A stretch of 64,000 bases of DNA from Chitinophagales bacterium (GTDB taxonomy: Bacteria; Bacteroidota; Bacteroidia; Chitinophagales; Chitinophagaceae): contig JACJXR010000003.1 of NCBI GenBank assembly GCA_020636505.1, positions 124,001 through 188,000 of the forward strand, read 5' to 3'. The notes below the pieces were generated by a model. It saw only the letters and a list, made by a program, of their open reading frames with translations, was not told the origin of the DNA and did not search any database. The position numbers were made by a program, and so were the translations under genes. This document shows positions 36,370 through 44,350 of this stretch, piece by piece (the first letter of the stretch is position 1; each line of letters begins with the position of its first letter).

Positions 36370-37938
36370 ATGGCTGAAGCGATACGTATGCCACTTTTGA
36401 GTGATACCATGAAAGAAGGTATCATAGCGGAATGGCATAAAAAGGTGGGCGATAAGGTTAAAAGTGACGATGTACTTGCAGAAGTGGAAACCGATAAAGC
36501 TACGATGGAAGTGGTTCCATATGTGGCCGGTACTTTGCTATACATCGGTGTGGAAAAGGGTAGTGCTGCCAAAGTGAACGATATCATTGCCATCATCGGA
36601 AAAGAGGGTGAAGATTACAAGTCGCTTTTGAACGAGTCTCCTGCTGCTTCCAATGGAGCTGCAAAAGCTGAAACCACCGAAGAAAAACCAAAAAAGAAAT
36701 CTGCACCCAAGTCAGGTGATGCAACCGTGATTCGTATGCCGCTTCTGAGCGATACGATGAAAGAAGGTAAGATAGTGGCTTGGAATAAGTCGGTGGGTGA
36801 TAAGGTTAAAAGTGACGATGTATTGGCAGAAGTGGAAACCGATAAGGCCACTATGGAGGTTGTAGGTTATGTTGCAGGTACACTTTTGTATATCGGTGTC
36901 GAAGCAGGCAACGCTGCCAAAGTGAACGAAATTATCGCCATTGTAGGTAAAGAAGGTACGGATATTGAACCGTATTTGCAGGATGAGGATGTTGAAGAAG
37001 CAACAGAAGCAAAGCAGGCAGCTGCACCTCAAGCTGCTAGTACTATATCTTCTTCTTCAAGTGCAACAGACGATGGTGATAGAATCAAAGCTTCACCATT
37101 GGCTAAGAGCATGGCCAAAGAGAAAGGCATCGACCTAAGGGCTGTACATGGTACAGGTCCCGGAGGACGCATCATAAAAGAAGATATTGAGAATTATACT
37201 CCATCACAGGCAAGCGCCACCACTTCTACGGTTTCGTATGCGGCACCTGTTGGAGAAGAAGGATATACAGAATCGAATGTGTCTCAAATGCGTGGTGCCA
37301 TCGCCCGTAGGTTGGGAGAAAGCAAGTTTACTGCTCCTCACTTCTATTTGCGCATGACCATTACCATGGACAAGGCGATAGAGGCGAGAAAGGCCATCAA
37401 TGATGTGTCTCCTGTCAAAGTCTCTTTCAACGATTTGGTTATAAAAGCTTGTGCAATGGCTCTTCGCCAACATCCACAAGTTAACAGCAGTTGGTTGGGC
37501 GATAAGATACGTACTTACCAACATATACATGTGGGTAGCGCAGTGGCGATAGACGATGGTTTGATAGTACCGGTCATCAAGTTTGCCGATTCCAAATCTC
37601 TTTCTCAGATTGCAGAGGAGTCAAAGGTTTTGGCGGATAAAGCAAGGAATAAGAAACTGCAACCACCTGAGTTCAGTGGTAATACATTTACCGTATCCAA
37701 CTTGGGTATGATGGATATAGATGAATTTACAGCCATTATCAACCCTCCTGACAGTTGTATACTGGCAGTAGGTAAGATAGCAGCAACACCTGTTGTGGAG
37801 AATGGGCAAGTGGTGGTTCGTCAGTTGATGAAGATCACTCTAAGCTGTGACCATAGAGTGGTGGACGGAGCAGTCGGTTCTCGTTTCTTACAAACGCTCA
37901 AAGCTCATTTGGAAAATCCCGTTACCATGTTGGTGTAA
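36370..37938 (+). CDS. pyruvate dehydrogenase E2, dihydrolipoamide acetyltransferase
   Basis: 522 aa core of the pyruvate dehydrogenase complex, which moves the acetyl group from lipoamide to CoA. Two nearly identical lipoyl domains (about 1-80 and 118-195) carry the lipoylated Lys43 and Lys159 in ETDKATMEV. An E1/E3-binding domain (about 240-275: ASPLAKSMAKEKGIDL, GTGPGGRI) and the catalytic domain follow, with DHRVVDG (His495, Asp499). The strong internal repeat shows recent lipoyl-domain duplication. E1 and E3 genes are not adjacent. Confidence 0.95.
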   Translation: MAEAIRMPLLSDTMKEGIIAEWHKKVGDKVKSDDVLAEVETDKATMEVVPYVAGTLLYIGVEKGSAAKVNDIIAIIGKEGEDYKSLLNESPAASNGAAKAETTEEKPKKKSAPKSGDATVIRMPLLSDTMKEGKIVAWNKSVGDKVKSDDVLAEVETDKATMEVVGYVAGTLLYIGVEAGNAAKVNEIIAIVGKEGTDIEPYLQDEDVEEATEAKQAAAPQAASTISSSSSATDDGDRIKASPLAKSMAKEKGIDLRAVHGTGPGGRIIKEDIENYTPSQASATTSTVSYAAPVGEEGYTESNVSQMRGAIARRLGESKFTAPHFYLRMTITMDKAIEARKAINDVSPVKVSFNDLVIKACAMALRQHPQVNSSWLGDKIRTYQHIHVGSAVAIDDGLIVPVIKFADSKSLSQIAEESKVLADKARNKKLQPPEFSGNTFTVSNLGMMDIDEFTAIINPPDSCILAVGKIAATPVVENGQVVVRQLMKITLSCDHRVVDGAVGSRFLQTLKAHLENPVTMLV

Positions 37939-37960
37939 CGATTTAAACATATTCAAAGTA

Positions 37961-37988
37961 AAAAGGCAGCCGATAGGCTGCCTTTTTT
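37961..37988 (+). terminator. PDH E2 terminator
   Basis: AAAAGGCAGCC-GATA-GGCTGCCTTTTTT, 7-bp GC-rich stem and T-run, 22 bp after the stop. Confidence 0.88.
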
Positions 37989-38009
37989 ATGATGTACTGA
38001 GACGTTTGC

Positions 38010-38828
38010 TTATCGCTTGGTAAATGCCGTCGCATGTACGTCATTACCTGAATTCAACTTGATAAAGTAATTACCTGATGCAAGATTCGCAACATTGATA
38101 TTGCCGGTGTTCAGATTACCTGAAAGAACAATGTTACCGTTCATACCGTAGATGGCATAATTGTAATCTTTTGCATTAGGCATTTCTATGTTAAGAGTGC
38201 TTGCCGCCGGGTTGGGGTATAGCTTCACTTTTGCTTGAGAAGCTACATTCTCAACTGATACACCCGCTTCTGTGAAAGTTGATGAGGTTTTTGCCCAAGC
38301 ATCATTTGTTGCGTTACCGTTACTGTCTACTGCATTAACAGACAAATCCATAACAACATCACCTGCACCTGCAGCAGGGGACATCCAGTCTGTAGTTGCA
38401 GTGAAGCTGCTTGCTCCCGGCATAACAGACATGTGTTCGAAAACCGTAAATGAACTTACTGCTTGAAGTTTGGTTGTTGCGCTTGGCATTGGAGTACTGA
38501 AAGTACCTGCTTGTACAGTACCTGCACTGCTTGATGAACGTAGCATAAAGCCCCAACCTTTGGCTGCGGCGTTTGTACCCATAACTTCCACAGTGTAAAG
38601 TGTTGCAGGCTTGTATTTGCCATCTGTAACAGGAGTACTTGTGGCTTTCTCGATCAATCTTATCGAAGCCATAGTGGCCGTACTGGCAGTGCCATGACAA
38701 CCGATACCGTTATCACAACCCAAAACAGCAGTTGCATGACCGTTTACGGATGCACCTCCGATGTTACTGGAAAGTGATAGGTAAAGAAAACCTAATGTAA
38801 TAGAAAATAGTAAGAAATTTTTTTTCAT
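38010..38828 (-). CDS. T9SS-sorted 'choice-of-anchor V'-like surface protein
   Basis: 272 aa. A signal peptide (to about residue 22) is followed by 'GHATAVLGCDNGIGCHG', a Reeler-like/choice-of-anchor V domain with 'GWGFMLRSSS' and 'WMSPAAGAGDVVMDLSVNAV', and a T9SS type A sorting domain (about 200-272: VKLYPNPAASTLNIEM, LASGNYFIKL). It is exported over the outer membrane by T9SS and probably surface-bound. The G-C-H-G pattern resembles but does not equal a CxxCH haem site. The next gene upstream is a paralogue. Confidence 0.85.
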   Translation of the reverse strand: MKKNFLLFSITLGFLYLSLSSNIGGASVNGHATAVLGCDNGIGCHGTASTATMASIRLIEKATSTPVTDGKYKPATLYTVEVMGTNAAAKGWGFMLRSSSSAGTVQAGTFSTPMPSATTKLQAVSSFTVFEHMSVMPGASSFTATTDWMSPAAGAGDVVMDLSVNAVDSNGNATNDAWAKTSSTFTEAGVSVENVASQAKVKLYPNPAASTLNIEMPNAKDYNYAIYGMNGNIVLSGNLNTGNINVANLASGNYFIKLNSGNDVHATAFTKR

Positions 38829-38975
38829 ACGTTTACCTTTTTGATGTTAGTACAATAAAGATATTGATTTTTTTATATAAAATCTTCAGAGTTATACATT
38901 AAAAATAGATTACACGAATTAATACTCAATATTGATAATCAAGATATTGTAGCATTGATACAATGCTTTAAAACA

Positions 38976-39001
38976 AATGAGCAGCCATCCGGCTGCTCAT
39001 T
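38976..39001 (-). terminator. terminator of the upstream T9SS paralogue
   Basis: AATGAGCAGCC-GGAT-GGCTGCTCATT on the minus strand, 22 bp after the stop at 39024. The stem is strong; the T-run is short. Confidence 0.7.
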
Positions 39002-39023
39002 GACAATATTATTGATGATTTAC

Positions 39024-39842
39024 TTATTGCTTCGTAAACGCTGTTGTTATTGTTTCAGAACCGGAAGATAAGTTAATGAAGTAGTTTCCTGATGTCAGTT
39101 GAGAAACGTTGATATTGCCGTTGGCAATACTACCTGAAAGTAATGTATTACCCGTCATGCCATAGATCGTGTAGTTATAATCTGTAGCATTTGGCAGATC
39201 TATGTTAAGCGTTGTAGTAGCAGGGTTTGGATACACAGTTACCTTCGTTCTTGCCACAATATTCTCTACAGAAACCGGAGCTTCTACAAAAGTCTCAATT
39301 GTTCTCCCCCATTCATCACCAACTGAATTACCGTTGTTATTAACGGCATTTACACTAAGGTGCATTGTTACATTACCTGTACCCGCTGCTGGAGACATCC
39401 AATCAACTGTAGCTGTAAAACTGCCGCTGGCATCAGGGATTACTTGCTTATGTTCAAAAATGGTATAAGGGCTGAGTGCTTGAAGCTTTGTTTCAGTAGG
39501 CTTTGGGTTTGAGAATGTGCCCGCTTGTGTGGAACCACCACCACTTGAGGAACGTAGCATAAAGCCCCACCCCATGGCGCCGCCGAACCGGCCAAATACT
39601 TCTACAGTGTATAATTTACCTGGTTTGTACTCGCCGTTTGTGACTTGTGTCCCAGAAGATTTTTCAATTAACTTTATTGACGTGATAATTCCTCTGCTTG
39701 CCTGACCATGACATCCGGTACCGTTATCACATCCTACTTCAGCTGTTGCATGACCTGTCAATGAAGCTCCGTTGATCTTACTTGACAGAGATACATAAAG
39801 GAAACCTAATGTAAGTGTAAGTAGTAAGTAGTTTTTTTTCAT
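39024..39842 (-). CDS. T9SS-sorted 'choice-of-anchor V'-like surface protein, paralogue
   Basis: 272 aa, exactly the length of the gene at 38010 and similar throughout: signal peptide, 'GHATAEVGCDNGTGCHG', 'GWGFMLRSSSGG', 'WMSPAAGTGNVTMHLSVNAV', and a T9SS C-terminal domain with 'VTVYPNPATTTLNIDL' and 'LTSGNYFINLSSG'. The pair is a tandem duplication, each copy with its own terminator. No enzymatic motif is visible. Confidence 0.85.
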   Translation of the reverse strand: MKKNYLLLTLTLGFLYVSLSSKINGASLTGHATAEVGCDNGTGCHGQASRGIITSIKLIEKSSGTQVTNGEYKPGKLYTVEVFGRFGGAMGWGFMLRSSSGGGSTQAGTFSNPKPTETKLQALSPYTIFEHKQVIPDASGSFTATVDWMSPAAGTGNVTMHLSVNAVNNNGNSVGDEWGRTIETFVEAPVSVENIVARTKVTVYPNPATTTLNIDLPNATDYNYTIYGMTGNTLLSGSIANGNINVSQLTSGNYFINLSSGSETITTAFTKQ

Positions 39843-39965
39843 ATCCGTTTGTTTAAGAAGTTTTTACGTTTGCAATAAATATATGGGGTTATTTACTCAA
39901 ATATAATGCATTGTGATTTAAAGGTAAATCAATAGTGTGTTCAAAATGTTATAAATATTAGGGGA

Positions 39966-40811
39966 TTAATTATAGATTTTCTGAACAGAGGCCTGTAATT
40001 CCTTTGGTGTCATTCCTGTTTTAGACTTGATAAATGCATTGAAGTTGCCTTGTGTATCGAAATTCAGTTCAAAGGCTATTTCCTTAAGAGTCAGTTCGTT
40101 AAGTAGCATAAGTCGCCTTGTTTCAAGTATCAGCTCTTCATGTATGAGTTCAAGTGCGGTTTTGCCGAGTAGTTGTTTGCTTACTTCATTCAGCTTGTCG
40201 GGTGTGCAATGCATTTTTTCTGCATGTTCAGCCACTTTATGCAGTGTATATATGTTGTCCGAAATGCTGTGTATGTATTCTGTCAGTAATGCCTGAGCTT
40301 TGGTATTCAATACTTTCTGCTCTTGCTGTTCAATTAGGGTGATAAGTATTATCTGTAAGTAACTGAAGGCTTTATGTCTGTCCATGTTACTGATAACAGA
40401 GCTTTTGTCGAATATTTTTGAGATGTGTTTAGTTAATTCAAGCAGGTGATCGAATTCATCTTGTTTTGGTTTCAGATAAGTTGATTTGGTGTAGAAACTG
40501 TAATGCTTGAGGGGATGTATATATTCAAATATATCTTTCCTGAATTGTATGAGCATGCCATCGGCATCGTTTCGTTGCATTAAATGCGTTTGCCCGGGAT
40601 AGATGATAAACACATCACTTGGGGCCATTGGGTACACATCAAAGTCTATTATCTGAGAACCTTCACCCTCGTTTACCAAGATTATTTCAAAATAGTCGTG
40701 TCTATGGAGCTGCTTATGGTTGTATGGGTTTTTATAATTCAAAGACTCTATGGTAAGCATACGCATAGGGTCGGGCAGCTCTACATAGTTTGCTTTGCTA
40801 TCTGTAATCAC
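39966..40811 (-). CDS. AraC family transcriptional regulator
   Basis: 281 aa. An N-terminal cupin-like sensor (about 30-110: LHRHDYFEIILVNEGEG, 'DVFIIYPGQTH') is followed by a helical linker and the C-terminal double HTH (about 180-280: 'LTLKEIAFELNFDTQGNFNAFIKSKTGMTPKEL'). It likely senses a small molecule and activates genes nearby; the T9SS pair downstream is one candidate, but this is only proximity. Confidence 0.93.
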   Translation of the reverse strand: MITDSKANYVELPDPMRMLTIESLNYKNPYNHKQLHRHDYFEIILVNEGEGSQIIDFDVYPMAPSDVFIIYPGQTHLMQRNDADGMLIQFRKDIFEYIHPLKHYSFYTKSTYLKPKQDEFDHLLELTKHISKIFDKSSVISNMDRHKAFSYLQIILITLIEQQEQKVLNTKAQALLTEYIHSISDNIYTLHKVAEHAEKMHCTPDKLNEVSKQLLGKTALELIHEELILETRRLMLLNELTLKEIAFELNFDTQGNFNAFIKSKTGMTPKELQASVQKIYN

Positions 40812-40817
40812 TGTATA

Positions 40818-41249
40818 CTATTTCCCAAGTTTTATGGATGAGCTTGAGCTTCGCACCTTGCCTGTTTCGTCTATTTTGATGGTGGATTGGCTTTTGACTC
40901 CATTTCCTAAATTTTGATTGTATTGGTTGGTCTGTATGGTGTTTGTCGGAGCTGTATTGAAGTTGAAATTGCCTGTGTTGTTCTGTTGATTGCTTTGAGG
41001 GCTTGTGGTCGTAGATACCCCACTGCCTGAGTTTGAGCCAAGATTGGCCTTATATCTGTCGCTCAATTCATCTTCTTGAATAATGATTGGAGCGGTGTTG
41101 TTCTTGCTTTCCTTCAGAAGTTCAGCATTGCTCTTCTTTATTGCAGACATTGGAGATGTCTCCACAGGTTCTTTGGAAAGGTCGATTTTATCTTGTGCCG
41201 ATGCTCCAATGTAGAGCATGCAGGCTATGGCGGTGAATATTGTTTTCAT
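40818..41249 (-). CDS. secreted low-complexity protein of unknown function
   Basis: 143 aa with signal peptide (IGASAQ, residue 19). The mature part is polar, with Asn/Gln/Ser/Thr-rich low complexity (about 70-115), so probably unstructured. It is 6 bp before the AraC gene on the same strand and may be co-transcribed. No family is recognised. Confidence 0.7.
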   Translation of the reverse strand: MKTIFTAIACMLYIGASAQDKIDLSKEPVETSPMSAIKKSNAELLKESKNNTAPIIIQEDELSDRYKANLGSNSGSGVSTTTSPQSNQQNNTGNFNFNTAPTNTIQTNQYNQNLGNGVKSQSTIKIDETGKVRSSSSSIKLGK

Positions 41250-41280
41250 ATGATTGCTTTACAGCAAGTTACTGAAAATA

Positions 41281-41310
41281 AAAAAAACAGCCGCACGAAG
41301 TGCGGCTGTC
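41281..41310 (-). terminator. terminator of the rpmB-rpmG-DUF4295 operon
   Basis: GACAGCCGCAC-TTC-GTGCGGCTGTTTTTTT on the minus strand: 9-bp GC-rich stem plus T-run, 41 bp after the DUF4295 stop. Confidence 0.88.
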
Positions 41311-41350
41311 AGTCTATAAGTAAGATGTTACTGTCAGTTTACAGAGGCTG

Positions 41351-41521
41351 TTATTTTGAACTCAAAAACTCGTTGATCTTGTCTTTGTGTACAATAGCTT
41401 CTTTGAAAGAGTAGGCACCGGTTTTAGGACTGCGTACAGTTTTTACCACTTTAGTAAAGTTTTTAGCGTCAGCACCGCCTTTACCTTCTTTCTTGATTGC
41501 CGTTTTTGCAGCTTTTGCCAT
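41351..41521 (-). CDS. DUF4295 family protein
   Basis: 56 aa, basic, MAKAAKTAIKKEGKGG start and 'KTVRSPKTGAYSFKEAIVHKDKI' body. This is the small Bacteroidota-specific protein found behind rpmB-rpmG, possibly ribosome-associated. It is 20 bp downstream of rpmG and is the last gene of the operon. Confidence 0.88.
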   Translation of the reverse strand: MAKAAKTAIKKEGKGGADAKNFTKVVKTVRSPKTGAYSFKEAIVHKDKINEFLSSK

Positions 41522-41541
41522 GATAAATGATATTTAAAAAA

Positions 41542-41724
41542 TTACTTGATTTCCTTGTGTACGGTAACCTTGTTAAGTATAGGATTATACTTTTTCAGTT
41601 CGATACGCTCAGGAGTATTTTTTTTGTTTTTGGTAGTAATGTAGCGGCTGGTTCCGGGCTTGCCTGAATCCTTATGCTCTGTACATTCCAATATCACCTG
41701 TACGCGGTTTCCTTTCTTCGCCAT
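41542..41724 (-). CDS. rpmG: ribosomal protein bL33
   Basis: 60 aa. 'MAKKGNRVQVILECTEHKDSGKPGTSRYITTKNKKN' is diagnostic; only one Cys of the zinc ribbon positions is kept, so it is a zinc-free form. Second gene of the rpmB operon. Confidence 0.96.
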   Translation of the reverse strand: MAKKGNRVQVILECTEHKDSGKPGTSRYITTKNKKNTPERIELKKYNPILNKVTVHKEIK

Positions 41725-41756
41725 TTTATATGGTGTTTATACTGATGTTATTATTA

Positions 41757-41993
41757 TTAGATTTTTTCTCCAGCTGCACGCAATTCTTTCACCACAGGGT
41801 ACAATCCTTTTTTATTGATGGTGCGGATCGCATCCGTGCTCAATTTCAATGTAATCCAACGATCTTCCTCAACTAGGAAAAAACGCTTTTTCTGTAGGTT
41901 AGGCAGAAAACGACGCTTAGCTTTCTTGTTGGAGAAAGATACTTTGTGACCGGTCATTGGTTTTTTGCCTGTTACCTGACAAACACGTGCCAT
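41757..41993 (-). CDS. rpmB: ribosomal protein bL28
   Basis: 78 aa from ATG 41993 (MARVCQVTGKKPMTGHKVSFSNKKAKRRF); the longer open frame begins inside the promoter. No zinc Cys cluster beyond C5. First gene of the operon rpmB-rpmG-DUF4295. Confidence 0.97.
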   Translation of the reverse strand: MARVCQVTGKKPMTGHKVSFSNKKAKRRFLPNLQKKRFFLVEEDRWITLKLSTDAIRTINKKGLYPVVKELRAAGEKI

Positions 41994-42013
41994 ACTTTTA
42001 AATTTTAGGACTG

Positions 42014-42044
42014 CAAAGGTCTTTTTTTTTTGTGTAATCACAAA
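42014..42044 (-). promoter_or_regulatory. rpmB operon promoter
   Basis: TTTG (42041-42044), 19-bp spacer, GACCTTTG (42014-42021) on the minus strand; one deviation (G for T) from the -7 consensus. It lies just upstream of the rpmB ATG. Confidence 0.7.
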
Positions 42045-42066
42045 ATAATTTGTCAAAAAAATTATG

Positions 42067-42801
42067 TCAGGCCAAATGTGGCAATACCAAGTCGTTCAAA
42101 CTATTGACACCTGGTATGTTTTCGCTCACAAATCCCTCTCCGTAAGCCACTCCTATGCGTTTGCCCAACAGCATCGCTCTGGCCTCTATTTGCTTCAAAA
42201 ATCCATCTGTTGCTATATATGTTACAGGCTCAATGGAGTTGGGGTCGTGAAACTGACTTTTGTAGGCCTGTACAGCTTCCATTTTCTTTGAAAACGAGTT
42301 GGTTATATCCACTATGAAACTTGGGTCTATAAACCTGTCCTGTATCATATGAAATACTCTTTTGGGGCGCCATGCCTTTTGATCTGCTCCATCGAGCGAT
42401 GTTTCCACCTTCCTCAATCCCGCCAAAAAGCAACTGTCAGCAATCAATTTGCCCGCTCTACCATGGTCGGGGTGGCGGTCTTTCAGAGCATTGGCTATCA
42501 CTATATCAGGTTGATACTTACGTATATACGTAATAAGTTTCAGTTGATGTTCTTGGTCGTTTCGGAAAAATCCATCAGCCATTCCTGCATTTTCTCTCAC
42601 ATGTACACCCATGATGGCGGCCGCATCTTGTGCCTCTTGGAGTCTGAGTTCGGGAGTACCGCGAGTACCAAGCTCTCCTTGTGTCAGGTCCAATATGCCT
42701 ACTTTTTGGCCCAGTGACACATGTTTGATGAGCGTTCCGGCACAACTTAGCTCTATATCGTCGGGATGTACGCCGATGGCGAGTATGTCAAGTTTTTGCA
42801 T
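42067..42801 (-). CDS. bshB1: bacillithiol biosynthesis deacetylase BshB1
   Basis: 244 aa from ATG 42801 (MQKLDILAIGVHPDDIEL). LmbE/PIG-L fold: HPDD (12-15) and 'DRHPDHGRAGKL' give the zinc ligands and catalytic Asp. It removes the acetyl group from GlcNAc-malate in bacillithiol synthesis, the low-molecular-weight thiol of many Bacteroidota. BshA and BshC are not in the window. Confidence 0.93.
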   Translation of the reverse strand: MQKLDILAIGVHPDDIELSCAGTLIKHVSLGQKVGILDLTQGELGTRGTPELRLQEAQDAAAIMGVHVRENAGMADGFFRNDQEHQLKLITYIRKYQPDIVIANALKDRHPDHGRAGKLIADSCFLAGLRKVETSLDGADQKAWRPKRVFHMIQDRFIDPSFIVDITNSFSKKMEAVQAYKSQFHDPNSIEPVTYIATDGFLKQIEARAMLLGKRIGVAYGEGFVSENIPGVNSLNDLVLPHLA

Positions 42802-42839
42802 GACTGCGAAAATAAGCACAAAACCGTAGAAAGGTGATG

Positions 42840-43505
42840 TTATGACTTGCGTTTTGAAGCGTGCAACCTCGATTGTTGCAGTTTGTACTCAAACTCGTAC
42901 CGATACGTGGACTCCAGTTCGCGAACTATTTCCTCCATATCACTGTCTTCTCCGTCGCCGTCGTAGTCGGCTTTAAGGTTGTGGCTGAACAAAACTGCTA
43001 TAGATTGGAATACGGCTGCGGAAAAGCCTCCTTTGAGTTCTTTGATGATATGATAGCAGCTTTTGCCTGTTTGTCGGTCTATCAATTTTACCAATACATG
43101 CCCCTGAGTAATGGTCATATCCTCAATTTCACCCTTGAAACGCCTTTTCAACTCCTTTTCAATTCCCTTTAGGTAGTCTCTTCTTACAGACTTGTCGTCT
43201 CCGATGGCTATCAGGTTGGAGTCCACATCTTTAAGCACATCCGCTGCTATCACAGCATATGGGTATACTTTATAAATGTTGTGCCTCAGCCTGTTGTATT
43301 TGGCCCTTTTTCGAGCCCATTTGCGTGGCAGCTTGTCTTTGATGGTCACATTTTCCATATACACCATCGGGAATGTATCAGGGGCAACAACATAAACACC
43401 CAAAAGCAGGGTATCGTTAATACCGTCTTGGGCATAGCCTGCTTTGCTGTTTGATAGGGCAGGTATGATGAGTAAAAAAACATATGTCAAAAGTCTGCGT
43501 GACAT
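42840..43505 (-). CDS. DUF4294 family protein
   Basis: 221 aa with a signal peptide ending near GYAQ (residue 26). The conserved block 'RKRAKYNRLRHNIYKVYPYAVIAADVLKDVD' and 'RFKGEIEDMTITQGHVLVKLIDRQTGKSCYHIIKELKGGF' mark the Bacteroidota family DUF4294. Periplasmic or lipid-facing role unknown. It is 38 bp upstream of bshB1 on the same strand. Confidence 0.88.
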   Translation of the reverse strand: MSRRLLTYVFLLIIPALSNSKAGYAQDGINDTLLLGVYVVAPDTFPMVYMENVTIKDKLPRKWARKRAKYNRLRHNIYKVYPYAVIAADVLKDVDSNLIAIGDDKSVRRDYLKGIEKELKRRFKGEIEDMTITQGHVLVKLIDRQTGKSCYHIIKELKGGFSAAVFQSIAVLFSHNLKADYDGDGEDSDMEEIVRELESTYRYEFEYKLQQSRLHASKRKS

Positions 43506-43653
43506 GCTATGTAAAGCTCCTTATTTTTAAATAATATGAGAAATAATCGTGCAATATTTTGACAAAAAAGAGTTAAAATATATTAACGGCTTTTGTGGCT
43601 TACAATTGTCGTTGATATTGTGTTATTTTGCTGTACAGTATTAAATTAAGTGT

Positions 43654-43881
43654 ATGAAAAAGCTATTGTTTCCGGCTATTGCCATTGTGTTGCTCGCTTC
43701 ATGTCAGGGAAATTCAGCCCCTACAATGTCCGTGCATGATATAAACTTCAAAGTGGACTCCATTATTGCTGAAAAGCAAGAAGGGCTTATAAAAGAGGCC
43801 AATGAAGACCTGGACAGAAGAATGGCTATTGAAGTTAAGCCTAAGGCTGACTCTATTGTAGCGGCTCAAACAGGTAAATAG
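43654..43881 (+). CDS. small lipoprotein
   Basis: 75 aa. The signal sequence has a lipobox L-L-A-S-C17, followed by a short helical, charged mature part. Unknown function. It begins a plus-strand run with the DCC protein 26 bp downstream. Confidence 0.72.
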   Translation: MKKLLFPAIAIVLLASCQGNSAPTMSVHDINFKVDSIIAEKQEGLIKEANEDLDRRMAIEVKPKADSIVAAQTGK

Positions 43882-43907
43882 TCTGAAAATCAAATTATTA
43901 TAGCGGC

Positions 43908-44321
43908 ATGTTGCCGAATGATAACCGTCCCATACTGTTTTTTGACGGGGTGTGTAACCTCTGCAACGGTGTAGTACGGTTTATTGTTCGAAATGACAAA
44001 CATGCTGCTTTTCGTTTTGCCTCATTACAGTCCGCTTCTGGTAAGGAGCTTGAAAGCCGTTTGAAGCCTGAAATGGACAAACTTCCCGACAGTCTTGTCT
44101 TGTCTTACAAAGGGAAAATATATTTCAGGTCGGATGCTGCTTTGAAAACAGCTTTGCTGCTAGGTGGAAGATGGAAGTTATTATCGGCAGGTTACATCTT
44201 TCCGAAGTTTGTGCGCGATGCGGTATATGAACTCATAGCTCGAAATCGTTACAAATGGTTTGGCAGAAGAGATGAATGCATGGTTCCGAATGAAGAATTG
44301 GCTACCCGCTTTTTAGATTGA
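43908..44321 (+). CDS. thiol-disulfide oxidoreductase, DCC family
   Basis: 137 aa. The family motif D-G-V-C-N-L-C at residues 13-19 provides the redox pair Cys16/Cys19, followed by 'FIVRNDKHAAFRFASLQS' and 'FRSDAALKTALLLGG'. The 'DCC' (DUF393) proteins are thioredoxin-like cytoplasmic or membrane-associated proteins of uncertain partner. Confidence 0.92.
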   Translation: MLPNDNRPILFFDGVCNLCNGVVRFIVRNDKHAAFRFASLQSASGKELESRLKPEMDKLPDSLVLSYKGKIYFRSDAALKTALLLGGRWKLLSAGYIFPKFVRDAVYELIARNRYKWFGRRDECMVPNEELATRFLD

Positions 44322-44350
44322 ACCAAAGCTGAAAAAATTAATAAGATCGC

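Noticed and set aside
36360..36851. Antisense frames in the E2 lipoyl region
   Set aside because: Produced by the codon composition and internal repeat of the E2 gene.
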